Shown here in pieces: positions 7,318 to 17,130 of a stretch of DNA of 41,849 nucleotides. Both the position numbers and the translations under genes were made by a program. Source of the stretch: an uncultured Lachnoclostridium sp. (GTDB lineage Bacteria > Bacillota > Clostridia > Lachnospirales > Lachnospiraceae); NCBI GenBank assembly GCA_944376715.1, contig CALWDO010000024.1, positions 1 through 41,849 of the forward strand. The letters are read 5' to 3'. Below the pieces are notes generated by a model. The model did not search any database and was not told where the DNA came from. It saw only the letters and a list, made by a program, of their open reading frames with translations. The number at the start of each line of letters is the position of its first letter. Position 1 is the stretch's first letter.

Positions 7318-9363
7318 TCAGTGACCGCCGCCGCCACCGCCGCCTCCACGGCCGCCGCCGCCGTATCCGCCGCCATGACCGCCGGAACTAAAGCCGCCCC
7401 ACCCTCCATGGGAAGCGGAGTGCGCGGAAGAATAGAACGAACGGCCATAATAACGGTAACGCCAGGGACGGTAATACCCGCTGTGCAATATGGGACTTTC
7501 TGTTTCCTTGGGGCATTTGAGCGCAATGGCTTCCAGCTCTTTCCCGGAAAGGCCGAAAGCGGCCGCATAGACCAAATATTTCTCCCCTACGGAAGAATCC
7601 GTGATTATATCATTCTGGCGGAATTCCTTGCTCTTCAGGAATTTATAGAGACCTCGCCATCTGGCGTATTCATTCTCGCCAAACTGTGTCAGCAGTACAT
7701 ATTTTCGTGTTTGAATCCGGAGAAAGATGGATCCGGCGATGCATACGATGCCCAGGAGGAAGAAACCGCCAAAGGCAAAATCTAAACGTGTATGGTATGC
7801 GGGCAGGTTCACAAGGATGGCTATTACGCCGCATACCAGAAAGAAAGCAGCTCTTGAACGGGCGGTTTTTCGCGGTTCATCGTAGTCGCCTTTCTGGAAA
7901 TAGCCCTGGCTCTTGCCGATCTTTGCAATAGAATTTTTCATATTTTTGACAAAAGCATTTGTGTTTTCAAGGTCCATGGAGACGCGGGACTGGAAATCGC
8001 TCATCAGGATCGTACCAGAGGAAGCATGGCGGACGAGCAGGTTGTAATAATATGCCTCGCAGACACTGAGCGGTTCCCGAAGGTCTGCCGGCATCTGCTG
8101 CGACGGCGCGGTATTGATACGTATATCCTTGGAAGAGACCTCCTGGAGCCGGACGTATCCTTTCCGCGCCAGGCTGAGCAGCAGGGCGGAGTAAACGCCC
8201 GGATAGTCTTTGGCCTTTTTGTGCTTGCAATGGACTAAAAAAGCGGCAAAGTTAGGATCCAGATCGCCGGGGATGCCCCGGAAGTAATCTGTATTGACTG
8301 TGGCCTCATAAAAGGTATATTTCCTGCGGATGCGCGGCCCCAGGGTGAAACAGTATACGGCCGCTGCCGCCGCTCCTGCCGCGCACAACAGAAAGACGAC
8401 GGATTTCTGCAACCGGAATCTCTGCGGCGCCTCCGCATAGGCCTGCTGGTCCGCAGTGATTTCATCCAGTACATCATCGTAGTAATAGAGGTTCCAGGGC
8501 GCGTAATCTGTAAAAACATATTTGTCCGCGCCGTAAGATACCAGATCAAATTCTATGTATTCATTGTAGGGCCGGAATTTCAACTGGTCCTTATCCAGCT
8601 CAAAAGAAAAAGTGTAGTAGCCCGGATTGGCGTCGGCGGATTCCGACACAGGGAAACTGTTGGCGTTTGTACCATAAGTGGTTACTCTGTAGTTTCCGGG
8701 AGCCGGCATGTCTTCTTCCGGGAACAGGATCTGCGCCTTGAAAGAATCCAGATAGCGGACAGTATCCCCCGAGTAAAGGGACAGATATAAGTCTGAACAG
8801 TCGTTATACCGAAGCGCGGCATTGTGCATCTCATATTCGATTTCAAATACAACTTGCTCCCGATAGAGTCCGTCCACATAGAAAAGAACGCACTCATACA
8901 TGGCGCGGGACTCATTATAGGGCCCTTCGCTGTGGTACCATTTTCCGGGGCCGTAGGTGGGATTAGTACTTATGTAATCATAATCATCCCAGTATAGACG
9001 GGAACTCTCTTCATAGGGAATCTCAGTCCCGTCTTCCAGGATCTGTTTTACGGAGAGGACGGTATAATCCACTTTGACTCCGTCCACATACCGTTCAGGA
9101 AGATCTCTCCACAGTTCCCAGTAGAGGTTATTTTTGGAGGCGGCGTGTACGTCGAAAGTCAGCCGTTCCGTTATACGGACTTTGCCTTCGCTGTCCGGTT
9201 CGTCTGCGACCACTGCCTTGTAATCCACATCCGTGATTCGCGCATAGTCAAAAGGATTCAATTGCAAATTTGAAAAAGAATCAGAAAAAAGAGAAATGAA
9301 TGCGGCGCCGAAAAATATGAGCAGATAAGCCGCAGCGACCGTGCCGGGAAATTTGTTTTTCAT
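7318..9363 (-). CDS. DUF2207-type membrane protein with Gly-rich tail
   Basis: The 681-aa protein matches the layout of the DUF2207 predicted membrane protein family, whose function is unknown. An N-terminal hydrophobic segment (residues 8-26) is followed by a large extracytoplasmic beta-rich domain to about 315. Then come a membrane helix (about 318-340), a cytoplasmic region with FRGIPGDLDPNFAAFLVHC, a pair of membrane helices (about 505-550) and a C-terminal region. It ends in a low-complexity Gly/His tail over about the last 30 residues, typical of the family. AGGAG lies 7 bases before ATG 9363, and a good promoter sits upstream. It is monocistronic between its promoter and terminator. 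Confidence 0.85.
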   Translation of the reverse strand: MKNKFPGTVAAAYLLIFFGAAFISLFSDSFSNLQLNPFDYARITDVDYKAVVADEPDSEGKVRITERLTFDVHAASKNNLYWELWRDLPERYVDGVKVDYTVLSVKQILEDGTEIPYEESSRLYWDDYDYISTNPTYGPGKWYHSEGPYNESRAMYECVLFYVDGLYREQVVFEIEYEMHNAALRYNDCSDLYLSLYSGDTVRYLDSFKAQILFPEEDMPAPGNYRVTTYGTNANSFPVSESADANPGYYTFSFELDKDQLKFRPYNEYIEFDLVSYGADKYVFTDYAPWNLYYYDDVLDEITADQQAYAEAPQRFRLQKSVVFLLCAAGAAAAAVYCFTLGPRIRRKYTFYEATVNTDYFRGIPGDLDPNFAAFLVHCKHKKAKDYPGVYSALLLSLARKGYVRLQEVSSKDIRINTAPSQQMPADLREPLSVCEAYYYNLLVRHASSGTILMSDFQSRVSMDLENTNAFVKNMKNSIAKIGKSQGYFQKGDYDEPRKTARSRAAFFLVCGVIAILVNLPAYHTRLDFAFGGFFLLGIVCIAGSIFLRIQTRKYVLLTQFGENEYARWRGLYKFLKSKEFRQNDIITDSSVGEKYLVYAAAFGLSGKELEAIALKCPKETESPILHSGYYRPWRYRYYGRSFYSSAHSASHGGWGGFSSGGHGGGYGGGGRGGGGGGGGH

Positions 9364-9396
9364 ATGTGTTCTCCTGTAGAGGCAAATATTAATTTC

Positions 9397-9425
9397 AGTA
9401 TATATAAAAGGAAAATATCTGTAAA
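9397..9425 (-). promoter_or_regulatory. Sigma-A promoter for the DUF2207 gene
   Basis: On the minus strand TTTACA (9425-9420) and TATACT (9402-9397) are separated by 17 bases, each matching five of six consensus positions. The predicted start lies about 25 bases before the ribosome binding site. Confidence 0.75.
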
Positions 9426-9477
9426 GATCTATATGGGGGTACAGAATTAAAATTTCCTTAATTCTTCCTGTGCCCTC

Positions 9478-9506
9478 TTGACAAAGCGGTTTTCAGCCAC
9501 TAAACT
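9478..9506 (+). promoter_or_regulatory. Promoter of the T-box operon
   Basis: TTGACA (9478-9483) and TAAACT (9501-9506) are 17 bases apart. Transcription would start near 9513, just before the conserved T-box Stem I sequence. The interval between this promoter and the divergent DUF2207 promoter shows no gene. Confidence 0.65.
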
Positions 9507-9512
9507 GAAAAC

Positions 9513-9755
9513 CATGAAAAAAGCTGTGAAGAAGAGGAGTACGCAGGTACGGCCGTCAGAGAGGATCTCCCATTGGCTGAAAGGTGATCCCGGTGCAGAC
9601 ATGCGGAAGGTGGCTTTGGAGCCGGAGCGCAGAAGCAGAGTAAGCGTTCCCGTCTGGTCCGCGTTAAGGAGAATGAGGCATGGGATTTTCCATGTGAACA
9701 AAGGTGGTACCGCGGGATGTCGCCCTTTGCACATGTTTGTGCAGAGGGCTTTTTT
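9513..9755 (+). promoter_or_regulatory. T-box leader RNA (probably valine tRNA-responsive)
   Basis: T-box leaders bind uncharged tRNA and switch from terminator to antiterminator. The Stem I start GAAGAGGAGTACG carries the conserved AGTA. The T-box core AGGTGGTACCGCG is at 9702-9714, and its TGGT would pair with an ACCA tRNA end, so discriminator A, as valine tRNA has. The specifier region reads GGAAGGTGGCTTTGGAGC (9605-9622). GTG at 9610-9612 is the valine reading, but alignment to canonical loops leaves the register open and GGT is possible. Valine specificity thus rests largely on valS as the second gene. The 423 bases from 9364 to 9786 hold only this leader and two promoters. Confidence 0.9.
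9722..9755 (+). terminator. Attenuator terminator of the T-box leader
   Basis: GCCCTTTGCAC (9722-9732) pairs with GTGCAGAGGGC (9739-9749) with one G-U pair, followed by six T (9750-9755). It lies directly after the T-box core, as required for the antiterminator switch. Confidence 0.92.
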
Positions 9756-9786
9756 GTACAGCAGAAGACTTTGAGAGAGGTGGCAT

Positions 9787-11541
9787 TTGAACAGAAAATA
9801 CGTACTCGCAGCGATTGTAATCTTAATACTGGCTGGAATCTCCACCGTGCTGCTGCGCTATGTGGTGCGCGAACCGGGAGTCCGTTTCTCGGAGACAGAG
9901 GCTTTTCAGGAGGAGGATTTTGATCTGCGGCTGGACAGCGGATTGTTTGGGGGAAGGATTTACTATACGCTGGACGGCAACAATCCGACGCTGGAATCAG
10001 AGGTCTATACAGGACCGATCCATATAGAAGCAGGGCTTCCGGACCGTGTGACAGTGGTGAAAGCGGCGGCCATGCAGGGAGGAGAGCTGGGGCAGGTCTA
10101 TACACAGACTTATTTTGTGGGTGAAGGCGTATCAGATCTGTTTGACGTGATGGTGGTGTCCCTGACGACGGATGAAGAGAACTTGTATGATGAGGCGACC
10201 GGAATCTTTACAAACTACAGTGAGAAGAGCGAGACGGGGGAATGGGACCGCCCGGCATATATTGAGTTTTATGAATCCGACGGGAGCCTGATGCTGAAAC
10301 AGGGCACAGGGATCGCGGTCTCCGGGCATGGATCCAGAGGATTTGACCAGAAAAGTATCAAACTTATCAGTTCTTCGGAATATGATCCGGAACATCCGAC
10401 TTTCAATTATGACTTCTTTGACGCGGATATGGCAGGCAATACATCCGGGCAGTCATATAACCGGCTGGTACTGCGAAACGGAGGTTCGGATCATGAGGGT
10501 ACCATGATCAAGTGGAATGTGGTGAGCCGTCTTGCCCGGGAGAGCGGCATGATCTGTGCCGGCGCCCGTCCGGGGATTTTGTTCCTGAACGGCGAATACT
10601 ATGGGATTATTCAGCTTCAGGAAAAATACACGGCATATAATGTGGCGTCTGCCATCGGAGCTCAGAAGGATGACATTGAAAAATATGAGCCCAACGAGGT
10701 AAACAGTTCCCGTTTTGGCGGATACTATAATCAGCTTCACCAGGACCTGAATGCTCCGGACCGTCAGGCGTCGTTGGAGTCCAGGGTAGATATGGAAAAT
10801 ATGCTGCAGTATTATGCGGTCAGCGTCATCATGGACAATATAGACTGGCCGTCGCATAACTATCTGTCCTGGAAGTGCGCGGAAAACAGTTCCAGCGCCT
10901 ATGGAGACGGAAAGGTCCGGTTTTTCCTGTATGACCTGGATGCGGTTTATCAGGACACCAGTGACAAGGAGATCCAAAACGCGTTCGCGTACTTGATGGG
11001 GGGACCGATCACGGATGCGACAGACACGCTCTGGCTTCTGATGCAGTCGGATAAATACCGGACGCAGTTTGTAAATATGGTGTGTGACCTGACCAGCACG
11101 GTCTATGATGCGGATCATGTGATTCAGGTGATCCGGGAGGAAGACCGGAAAATAGAACATTCCATGCAGATGTATTATACGGATGCGGAACTGGCGCGGC
11201 AGCAGACTGCGGTGGAGGAAATGATCCAGGCGGTATCGGAAAGCTGCGAAAAGATCCGTGCCGGAATGGAGACTTATCTGGGAGCCGCCGACCCTTACAC
11301 CCTGACCGTTACGGCCCCGGAGGGTTCCGGGATTGCCTTCAGCCAGATCCGCCTGTCCGAAGGCGAGAGCTATACAGGGACTTATTATCACAACTATCCG
11401 CTGACTCTGGCGGCGCAGCTGGGAGAAGGAGAAAACTTCCGCTGCTGGGTAGTCAACGGCGAGGAAATCTATGAAGAAGAGCTTCTGCTGGATAACAGCT
11501 ATACAGAAGATACTTTACAGATACAGTTAATCACAGAATAA
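9787..11541 (+). CDS. CotH-like kinase, membrane anchored
   Basis: The 584-aa protein belongs to the CotH kinase-like group, atypical protein kinases first described for Bacillus spore coat protein CotH. It starts with a membrane anchor (about residues 5-24). A chitobiase C-terminal-like beta segment follows, with [20 protein letters not shown] (about 58-77), then the CotH domain with [43 protein letters not shown] and [14 protein letters not shown], the last resembling the metal-binding acidic motif. The start is TTG 9787, preceded by GAGAGGTGG; no ATG fits better. It is the first gene after the T-box leader and lies 16 bases before valS. The domains appear to be extracytoplasmic, so the substrate is unknown. 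Confidence 0.85.
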   Translation: MNRKYVLAAIVILILAGISTVLLRYVVREPGVRFSETEAFQEEDFDLRLDSGLFGGRIYYTLDGNNPTLESEVYTGPIHIEAGLPDRVTVVKAAAMQGGELGQVYTQTYFVGEGVSDLFDVMVVSLTTDEENLYDEATGIFTNYSEKSETGEWDRPAYIEFYESDGSLMLKQGTGIAVSGHGSRGFDQKSIKLISSSEYDPEHPTFNYDFFDADMAGNTSGQSYNRLVLRNGGSDHEGTMIKWNVVSRLARESGMICAGARPGILFLNGEYYGIIQLQEKYTAYNVASAIGAQKDDIEKYEPNEVNSSRFGGYYNQLHQDLNAPDRQASLESRVDMENMLQYYAVSVIMDNIDWPSHNYLSWKCAENSSSAYGDGKVRFFLYDLDAVYQDTSDKEIQNAFAYLMGGPITDATDTLWLLMQSDKYRTQFVNMVCDLTSTVYDADHVIQVIREEDRKIEHSMQMYYTDAELARQQTAVEEMIQAVSESCEKIRAGMETYLGAADPYTLTVTAPEGSGIAFSQIRLSEGESYTGTYYHNYPLTLAAQLGEGENFRCWVVNGEEIYEEELLLDNSYTEDTLQIQLITE

Positions 11542-11557
11542 TGACGAAGGAGAGTAT

Positions 11558-14206
11558 ATGATGAAAGAACTGGCAAAGACCTATGATCCGAAAGCGATCG
11601 AAGACCGTACCTATGCCAAATGGATGGGCAGAAAATATTTTCACGCGGAGGTGGACCGGAGCAGAAAACCGTTCACGATTGTGATGCCGCCGCCAAACAT
11701 TACGGGCAAGCTGCATATGGGACACGCGCTGGACAACACCCTGCAGGATATCCTGATCCGGTATAAAAGGATGCAGGGATATAATGCCCTCTGGATCCCC
11801 GGTACAGACCATGCCAGCATTTCCACGGAAGTGAAGGTAATCAACAAACTGAAAGAAGAAGGCATCGATAAAAATGAACTGGGAAGAGAAGGTTTTCTGA
11901 AGAGAACCTGGGAGTGGCGCGAAGAATACGGACGCACGATTGTAGACCAGCTGAAGAAGATCGGCTCCTCCTGCGACTGGGACAGAGAGCGTTTTACCAT
12001 GGACGAAGGCTGCTCGGAAGCCGTGCTGGAGGTGTTTGTCCGTCTCTATGAGAAAGGCTATATTTACAAAGGTTCCAGAATCATCAACTGGTGCCCGGTG
12101 TGCCGGACTTCCATTTCTGATGCGGAAGTAGAGCATGAAGAACAGGCGGGCCATTTCTGGCATATCAATTATCCCATCGCGGACGGAAGCGGGTATGTAG
12201 AGATCGCCACGACCCGGCCGGAGACTATGCTGGGAGATACGGCGGTAGCAGTCAACCCTGATGACGAGCGTTATCAGCATCTGATCGGAAAGACGCTGAA
12301 ACTGCCGCTTACGGACCGGGAGATCCCGGTGATCGCGGACCCGTATGTGGACCGGGAATTTGGAACAGGATGCGTGAAGATCACGCCGGCTCATGACCCG
12401 AACGACTTTGAGGTAGGACGCAGACACAATCTGCCGGAGATTAATATCATGAACGACGACGCCACGATTAACTGCCCGGGCAGCAAATATGACGGTATGG
12501 ACCGTTATGATGCCCGCAAGGCCATGGTGGCGGATCTGGAAGAACAGGGCCTGCTGGTAAAAGTGGAAGAGCACGTCCATAATGTGGGAACCCATGACCG
12601 CTGTCATACCACCGTAGAGCCGCTGATCAAACAGCAGTGGTTCGTGAAGATGGACGAGATGGCGAAGCCGGCGATCGAGGCGGTTAAAAACGGGGACCTG
12701 ACCTTTGTGCCGGAGCGTTTTGATAAGATCTATCTGCACTGGCTGGAGAATATCCGCGACTGGTGCATCTCCAGACAGCTCTGGTGGGGTCACCGGATAC
12801 CGGCATGGTACTGTGACGACTGCGGAGAGATCGTGGTGGCGAAGACGGCTCCTGCTGTGTGTCCGAAATGCGGATGTACCCATCTGACCCAGGATCCGGA
12901 TACGCTGGATACCTGGTTCTCTTCAGCGCTGTGGCCGTTCTCTACCCTGGGCTGGCCGAAGCAGACGGAAGATCTGGATTATTTCTATCCTACCGACGTA
13001 CTGGTGACCGGGTACGATATTATCTTTTTCTGGGTAATCCGTATGGTATTTTCAGGATATGAGCAGACTGGAAAGTGTCCGTTCCATCATGTGCTGATTC
13101 ATGGTCTGGTAAGAGACTCCCAGGGACGCAAGATGAGCAAATCTCTTGGAAACGGCATCGATCCGCTGGAGATCATCGACCAGTACGGCGCGGACGCCCT
13201 GCGCCTGACACTGGTGACCGGAAATGCGCCCGGCAATGATATGCGTTTCTATATGGAACGTGTGGAATCCAGCCGGAATTTTGCCAATAAAGTATGGAAC
13301 GCGTCCCGTTTCATTATGATGAATCTTCCGGAAGGCATGGATGAGGACGGGGCCGAGCTGGATACGTCGACGCTTACCGACGCGGACCGCTGGATCCTGT
13401 CCAAGGTGAACAGCCTGGCGAAAGAAGTGACCGCGAATATGGACAACTTTGAGCTGGGCATCGCGGTGCAGAAAGTCTACGATTTCATCTGGGAAGAGTT
13501 CTGCGACTGGTATATTGAGATGGTGAAACCTCGTCTCTACAATAAAGAAGACGGAACCAGGACGGCGGCGCTTAAGACTCTGAAGCAGGTACTGATCAAT
13601 GCCCTGAAGATGCTGCATCCGTTTATGCCGTTTATCACGGAAGAAATCTTCTGCAACCTGTCCGGCGAAGAATCCATTATGATCTCCTCCTGGCCGGAGT
13701 ACCGGGAAGACTGGAACTTCGAAAAAGAAGAACACGCTATCGAGACGATCAAAGAGGCTGTACGCGCCATCCGCAACGTCCGCAGCAGCATGAATGTACC
13801 GAACAGCAAAAAAGCCACTGTATATGTGGTGTCTCCGGATCCGGATATCCGGGAGATCTTTGAGAACGGAAAAGTCTTCTTCGCTACGCTGGGACATGCG
13901 GGAGAAGTAATCATTCAGGCGGATAAGACCGGTATCGCGGACGACGCCGTATCCGCCCTGACCGCTGCCGTGGCCATCTACATGCCTCTGGCGGAACTGG
14001 TGGATATCGGCAAAGAGATCGAACGTCTGAAAAAAGAAGAAGAGCGCCTGACAAAAGAACTGGCAAGAGTCAACAATATGCTGGGCAATGAAAAATTCGT
14101 CAGCCGCGCGCCGGAAGCCAAGATCCAGGAAGAACGGAAGAAACTGGAAAAATATACGCAGATGATGGATCAGGTGAAAGAGCGCCTGTCACAGCTGGGG
14201 GCATAA
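11558..14206 (+). CDS. valS: Valyl-tRNA synthetase
   Basis: ValS charges tRNA-Val and edits misactivated threonine. The 882-aa protein is full length. It has the class I HIGH motif as HMGH in [15 protein letters not shown] (53-56) and KMSKS at 525-529. Between them lies the CP1 editing region with [19 protein letters not shown]. The C-terminus has the ValS coiled-coil arm ([20 protein letters not shown]). Two adjacent ATGs occur at 11558 and 11561 behind AAGGAG; either would serve. No promoter or separate leader lies between it and the CotH-like gene, so it depends on the T-box upstream of that gene. It is followed after one base by folC. Confidence 0.98.
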   Translation: MMKELAKTYDPKAIEDRTYAKWMGRKYFHAEVDRSRKPFTIVMPPPNITGKLHMGHALDNTLQDILIRYKRMQGYNALWIPGTDHASISTEVKVINKLKEEGIDKNELGREGFLKRTWEWREEYGRTIVDQLKKIGSSCDWDRERFTMDEGCSEAVLEVFVRLYEKGYIYKGSRIINWCPVCRTSISDAEVEHEEQAGHFWHINYPIADGSGYVEIATTRPETMLGDTAVAVNPDDERYQHLIGKTLKLPLTDREIPVIADPYVDREFGTGCVKITPAHDPNDFEVGRRHNLPEINIMNDDATINCPGSKYDGMDRYDARKAMVADLEEQGLLVKVEEHVHNVGTHDRCHTTVEPLIKQQWFVKMDEMAKPAIEAVKNGDLTFVPERFDKIYLHWLENIRDWCISRQLWWGHRIPAWYCDDCGEIVVAKTAPAVCPKCGCTHLTQDPDTLDTWFSSALWPFSTLGWPKQTEDLDYFYPTDVLVTGYDIIFFWVIRMVFSGYEQTGKCPFHHVLIHGLVRDSQGRKMSKSLGNGIDPLEIIDQYGADALRLTLVTGNAPGNDMRFYMERVESSRNFANKVWNASRFIMMNLPEGMDEDGAELDTSTLTDADRWILSKVNSLAKEVTANMDNFELGIAVQKVYDFIWEEFCDWYIEMVKPRLYNKEDGTRTAALKTLKQVLINALKMLHPFMPFITEEIFCNLSGEESIMISSWPEYREDWNFEKEEHAIETIKEAVRAIRNVRSSMNVPNSKKATVYVVSPDPDIREIFENGKVFFATLGHAGEVIIQADKTGIADDAVSALTAAVAIYMPLAELVDIGKEIERLKKEEERLTKELARVNNMLGNEKFVSRAPEAKIQEERKKLEKYTQMMDQVKERLSQLGA

Positions 14207-14207
14207 G

Positions 14208-15509
14208 ATGAATTACGAAGAAGCGGTGGCATATATACTGGATGTGCCAAAGTTTACAAAAAAAAATACACTGGATAATACCAGAGCGGTTCTGGAGCGG
14301 CTTGGCCGCCCGGACCGCCGCATGAAACTGATTCATGTGGCGGGAACCAATGGAAAAGGCAGCGTCTGCGCATACCTGGCGTCCATTTTAAAGGCCGCAG
14401 GCAGGAGGACGGGACTTTTCACATCCCCCCACCTGGCGGTGATCAATGAACGTTTCCAGATGGATCAGGAGATGATCTCGGATGAGATGTTTCTGGAAGG
14501 CTTCGAGGCGGTGATGGACGCCGTGCGCGCGCTGCTGAAGGAGCGCCCGGACACCTTTTCCCATCCCACATTTTTCGAGCTGCTTTTTCTGATGGCCATG
14601 TATCTGTTCGACAAATACGGGATGGAGTATGTGGTACTGGAGACGGGCCTGGGCGGACGTTTTGACGCCACCAATGTGATTGAAAAACCCCTGGTATGCG
14701 TGATCACTTCCATCAGTCTGGACCACACAGAATATCTGGGGGACACCCACGCGCTGATCGCCGGTGAAAAAGCGGGTATCATCAAGGAAGGATGCCCGGT
14801 GGTTTATGACGGCACCCGTAAGGACGTGGAAGAAGTGATTCTGGCAAAAGCAGAGGAAATGCATGCCAAAGCCTATGCAATCCGTCCCGATATGTATAAA
14901 ATTTTGATGAACACCCAGAAAACGATTGATTTTTCAATGGATACTGGGTATTATGATCCTGTAAACATTTCCATTTCCAGTGTGGCGGAGTACCAGATCA
15001 TGAATGCCATGGAAGCGGTGACTGCGGCCCATGTGCTGAATATCGGCCTGACTGAGGAGCAGATTCATGAAGGCATGGCCAATATGCGCTGGCAGGGACG
15101 CATGGAGACGATTCTTCCGGGAGTGATCCTGGACGGCGCGCACAATGACGCGGGGGTGGAAGAGTTTGTACGCACGGCAAAAAGATTTGAAAAGGACGCG
15201 GGAGTCAGTATCCTGTTTTCCTGCGCGAAAGAAAAAGACTACGAAGGCATGATCCGGACCATCTGTGAAAGTCTGGATCTGAAACGTGTAACCGTAACGG
15301 AGATCGAGTCGGACCGGCGGGTCCCGGCTGAAGAACTGAAAGAGCTTTTTGAAAAATATACAGACTGTCCGGTGGAAGCAGTTCCTTCTGTTGGGGAGGC
15401 ATTTGACCGGGCGCGGAGGCAGAAAGGGGAAGGGATCCTGTTTTGTGTGGGTTCCCTGTATCTCGCAGGCAGTTTGAAGAACCTTTTAAGGAGTGGAAAA
15501 TATGCTTGA
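14208..15509 (+). CDS. folC: Folylpolyglutamate / dihydrofolate synthase
   Basis: FolC adds glutamate to folates, and in bifunctional members also makes dihydrofolate from dihydropteroate. The 433-aa product is a Mur-ligase-type ATP enzyme with P-loop GTNGKGSVCAYLASI (46-52 for the core), TSPHLAVINERFQ, FFELLFLMAMYLF and VLETGLGGRFDATN. ATPase-domain residues such as SLDHTEYLGDT and DGAHNDAG are also visible. It begins one base after the valS stop, a common Firmicutes pairing, and overlaps the following small gene by 8 bases. Confidence 0.96.
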   Translation: MNYEEAVAYILDVPKFTKKNTLDNTRAVLERLGRPDRRMKLIHVAGTNGKGSVCAYLASILKAAGRRTGLFTSPHLAVINERFQMDQEMISDEMFLEGFEAVMDAVRALLKERPDTFSHPTFFELLFLMAMYLFDKYGMEYVVLETGLGGRFDATNVIEKPLVCVITSISLDHTEYLGDTHALIAGEKAGIIKEGCPVVYDGTRKDVEEVILAKAEEMHAKAYAIRPDMYKILMNTQKTIDFSMDTGYYDPVNISISSVAEYQIMNAMEAVTAAHVLNIGLTEEQIHEGMANMRWQGRMETILPGVILDGAHNDAGVEEFVRTAKRFEKDAGVSILFSCAKEKDYEGMIRTICESLDLKRVTVTEIESDRRVPAEELKELFEKYTDCPVEAVPSVGEAFDRARRQKGEGILFCVGSLYLAGSLKNLLRSGKYA

Positions 15510-15645
15510 TTTTGAAGAAGAATTAAAAAAATTCCGGCCGAGCCTGGAGATTGACCAGGTAGAAGACAACGTCTATAACAATAATCTTACGGACGTGACG
15601 GATCTGTTGGATGAGATGCTGAAGGAGATTAAAGAGCATCAGTAG
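15502..15645 (+). CDS. Small acidic protein (47 aa)
   Basis: This short gene overlaps the end of folC by 8 bases. AAGGAGTGG (15488-15496) precedes ATG 15502. It reads MLDFEEELKKFRPSLEIDQV followed by an Asn/Asp-rich middle and the helix LLDEMLKEIKEHQ. It is strongly acidic, has no signal peptide and looks helical at both ends. I do not recognise it. The ribosome binding site, the overlap and 13-base spacing to the next gene argue that it is real and may work with the zinc-ribbon/TPR protein. Confidence 0.65.
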   Translation: MLDFEEELKKFRPSLEIDQVEDNVYNNNLTDVTDLLDEMLKEIKEHQ

Positions 15646-15658
15646 AAAAGGTGAAGAT

Positions 15659-17020
15659 ATGAAGTGTTTTAACTGCGGCGCCACCCTGAAGAACACGGAC
15701 TACTGCAGTCAGTGCGGGGCGGATGTCAAGCTGTATCGGAAGATGATCCAGCTGTCCAATGCTTACTATAATAAAGGCCTGGAGAAGGCAAAAGTACGCG
15801 ATCTGTCGGGAGCGGTGGGCGTCCTCAGACAGAGCCTGAAGATCAATAAGAAGAACACAGACGCCAGAAACCTGCTGGGACTGGTCTATTTTGAACTGGG
15901 AGAAGTGGTCGAGGCCCTGACCCAGTGGATTATCAGCAGAAGCTTCCAGAGCGAGAAGAATCTGGCGGATTATTATATCGAAGAGATTCAGAATAATCCG
16001 GCGCGTCTGGAGACCATCAATACGACGATCAGAAAGTACAATCAGTCGTTGCTTTACTGTGAACAGGGGAGCTTTGACCTGGCGGTGATCCAGCTGAAGA
16101 AGGTTCTGTCCATGAACATGAACCTGATCAAGGCCCATCAGCTGCTGGCGCTGCTCTATATGAAAAATGAAAATTACGGCAGAGCCAGATCAGAGCTGAA
16201 AAGAGTGCTTGCCATCGACAAGACCAATACCCGTGCGCTGCGGTACATGCAGGAGCTGGACGAGGCCACAGGAAAGCATACGCAGCAGGAAGAAGAGAAG
16301 CAGAATAAAGACGTGATTGCCTACACCAGCGGCAACGAGACGATCATCCAGCCGGTGGGAGTAAAGGACAACTCCGGCCTGCTCTCTGTGATTAACGTGG
16401 TTATCGGTCTGGCCATCGGCGCGGCAGTCATGTGGTTTCTGGTCATGCCCGCCCAGCAGCAGAGGACCAATGAAGAACTGAATCAGGCTGTTGCAGATTA
16501 CAGCGAGCAGTTAGACTCCAAGACCGCGGCTCTGGAGACTCTTCAGAGCGAGATGAGCAGTCTGGAATCCAGAACCCAGGCAGCGGAAGAAGCGTCCAGC
16601 CAGGCGGCTGAGCAGCTGGCGGGCTATGAGAATCTGTTGAACGCCTATGCGCTTTACGCGCAGAATGACGCGCCGGGAGCACTGGAGGCGTTGGAGCAGA
16701 TCGACCGGGACAGCCTGAGCGAGAATGCCGGAACACTGTACGACGAGATCTTTGCCGATGTGGGGACCGAGGCGGTGGATGAGTTATACACTACCGGATA
16801 TGCCGCATATGAGGCTGGCGACTATGAGACGGCCATTGAGGACCTGAGCAGATGCTACGAGCTGGACAACAGCAGAGCGAACGCTCTGTATTTCCTGGCC
16901 AGAGCTTACCACCGGTCCGGAGATACGGAAAACGCAAAGATATATTACCAGAAAGTGATTGATGAACAGCCGGGAACCAGATGGGCGACGGATGCCGCCG
17001 GTCTGCTTGCGGGGCTGTAA
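15659..17020 (+). CDS. Zinc-ribbon TPR membrane protein
   Basis: The 453-aa protein begins with a four-cysteine zinc ribbon (Cys3, Cys6, Cys16, Cys19). Tetratricopeptide repeats follow to about residue 205, including KARDLSGAV-like helices and NARNLLGLVYFELGEVVEAL, then a membrane helix around VIGLAIGAAVMWFLVM (about 250-265). A Gln/Glu/Ser-rich coiled coil runs over about 270-325, and further TPR units near the end include YFLARAYHRSGDTENAKIYY. It probably spans the membrane once with TPR domains on both sides and serves as a scaffold; the partner is unknown. It is the last gene before a strong terminator. Confidence 0.8.
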   Translation: MKCFNCGATLKNTDYCSQCGADVKLYRKMIQLSNAYYNKGLEKAKVRDLSGAVGVLRQSLKINKKNTDARNLLGLVYFELGEVVEALTQWIISRSFQSEKNLADYYIEEIQNNPARLETINTTIRKYNQSLLYCEQGSFDLAVIQLKKVLSMNMNLIKAHQLLALLYMKNENYGRARSELKRVLAIDKTNTRALRYMQELDEATGKHTQQEEEKQNKDVIAYTSGNETIIQPVGVKDNSGLLSVINVVIGLAIGAAVMWFLVMPAQQQRTNEELNQAVADYSEQLDSKTAALETLQSEMSSLESRTQAAEEASSQAAEQLAGYENLLNAYALYAQNDAPGALEALEQIDRDSLSENAGTLYDEIFADVGTEAVDELYTTGYAAYEAGDYETAIEDLSRCYELDNSRANALYFLARAYHRSGDTENAKIYYQKVIDEQPGTRWATDAAGLLAGL

Positions 17021-17057
17021 ATCATACAGGAACAGAAGAGGAACCCTGAAGGATAAG

Positions 17058-17089
17058 GGACGTTGCAGAATGCTGCAGCGTCCTTTTTT
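17058..17089 (+). terminator. Terminator of the T-box operon
   Basis: GGACGTTGCAG (17058-17068) pairs with CTGCAGCGTCC (17073-17083) with one G-U pair, then six T (17084-17089). It ends the CotH-like/valS/folC unit before spoIIAA. Confidence 0.93.
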
Positions 17090-17130
17090 GGTGCATGGAG
17101 CCGGAGAATCCGGCGGAAAGGAGACCATCT

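Noticed and set aside
7321-7785. Plus-strand Ala/Thr-rich frame over the end of the DUF2207 gene
   Set aside because: Its start is the complement of the Gly-rich tail, a low-complexity artefact.
10453-11391. Long minus-strand open frame (312 codons) opposite the CotH-like gene
   Set aside because: It is fully antisense to a recognisable gene, has no family motifs and no ribosome binding site; it reflects codon composition of the real gene.
17049-17071. AGGATAA followed by GAAT as a sigma-H promoter for spoIIAA
   Set aside because: The spacing between the boxes is several bases too short for sigma-H, and the site overlaps the terminator hairpin of the previous operon.
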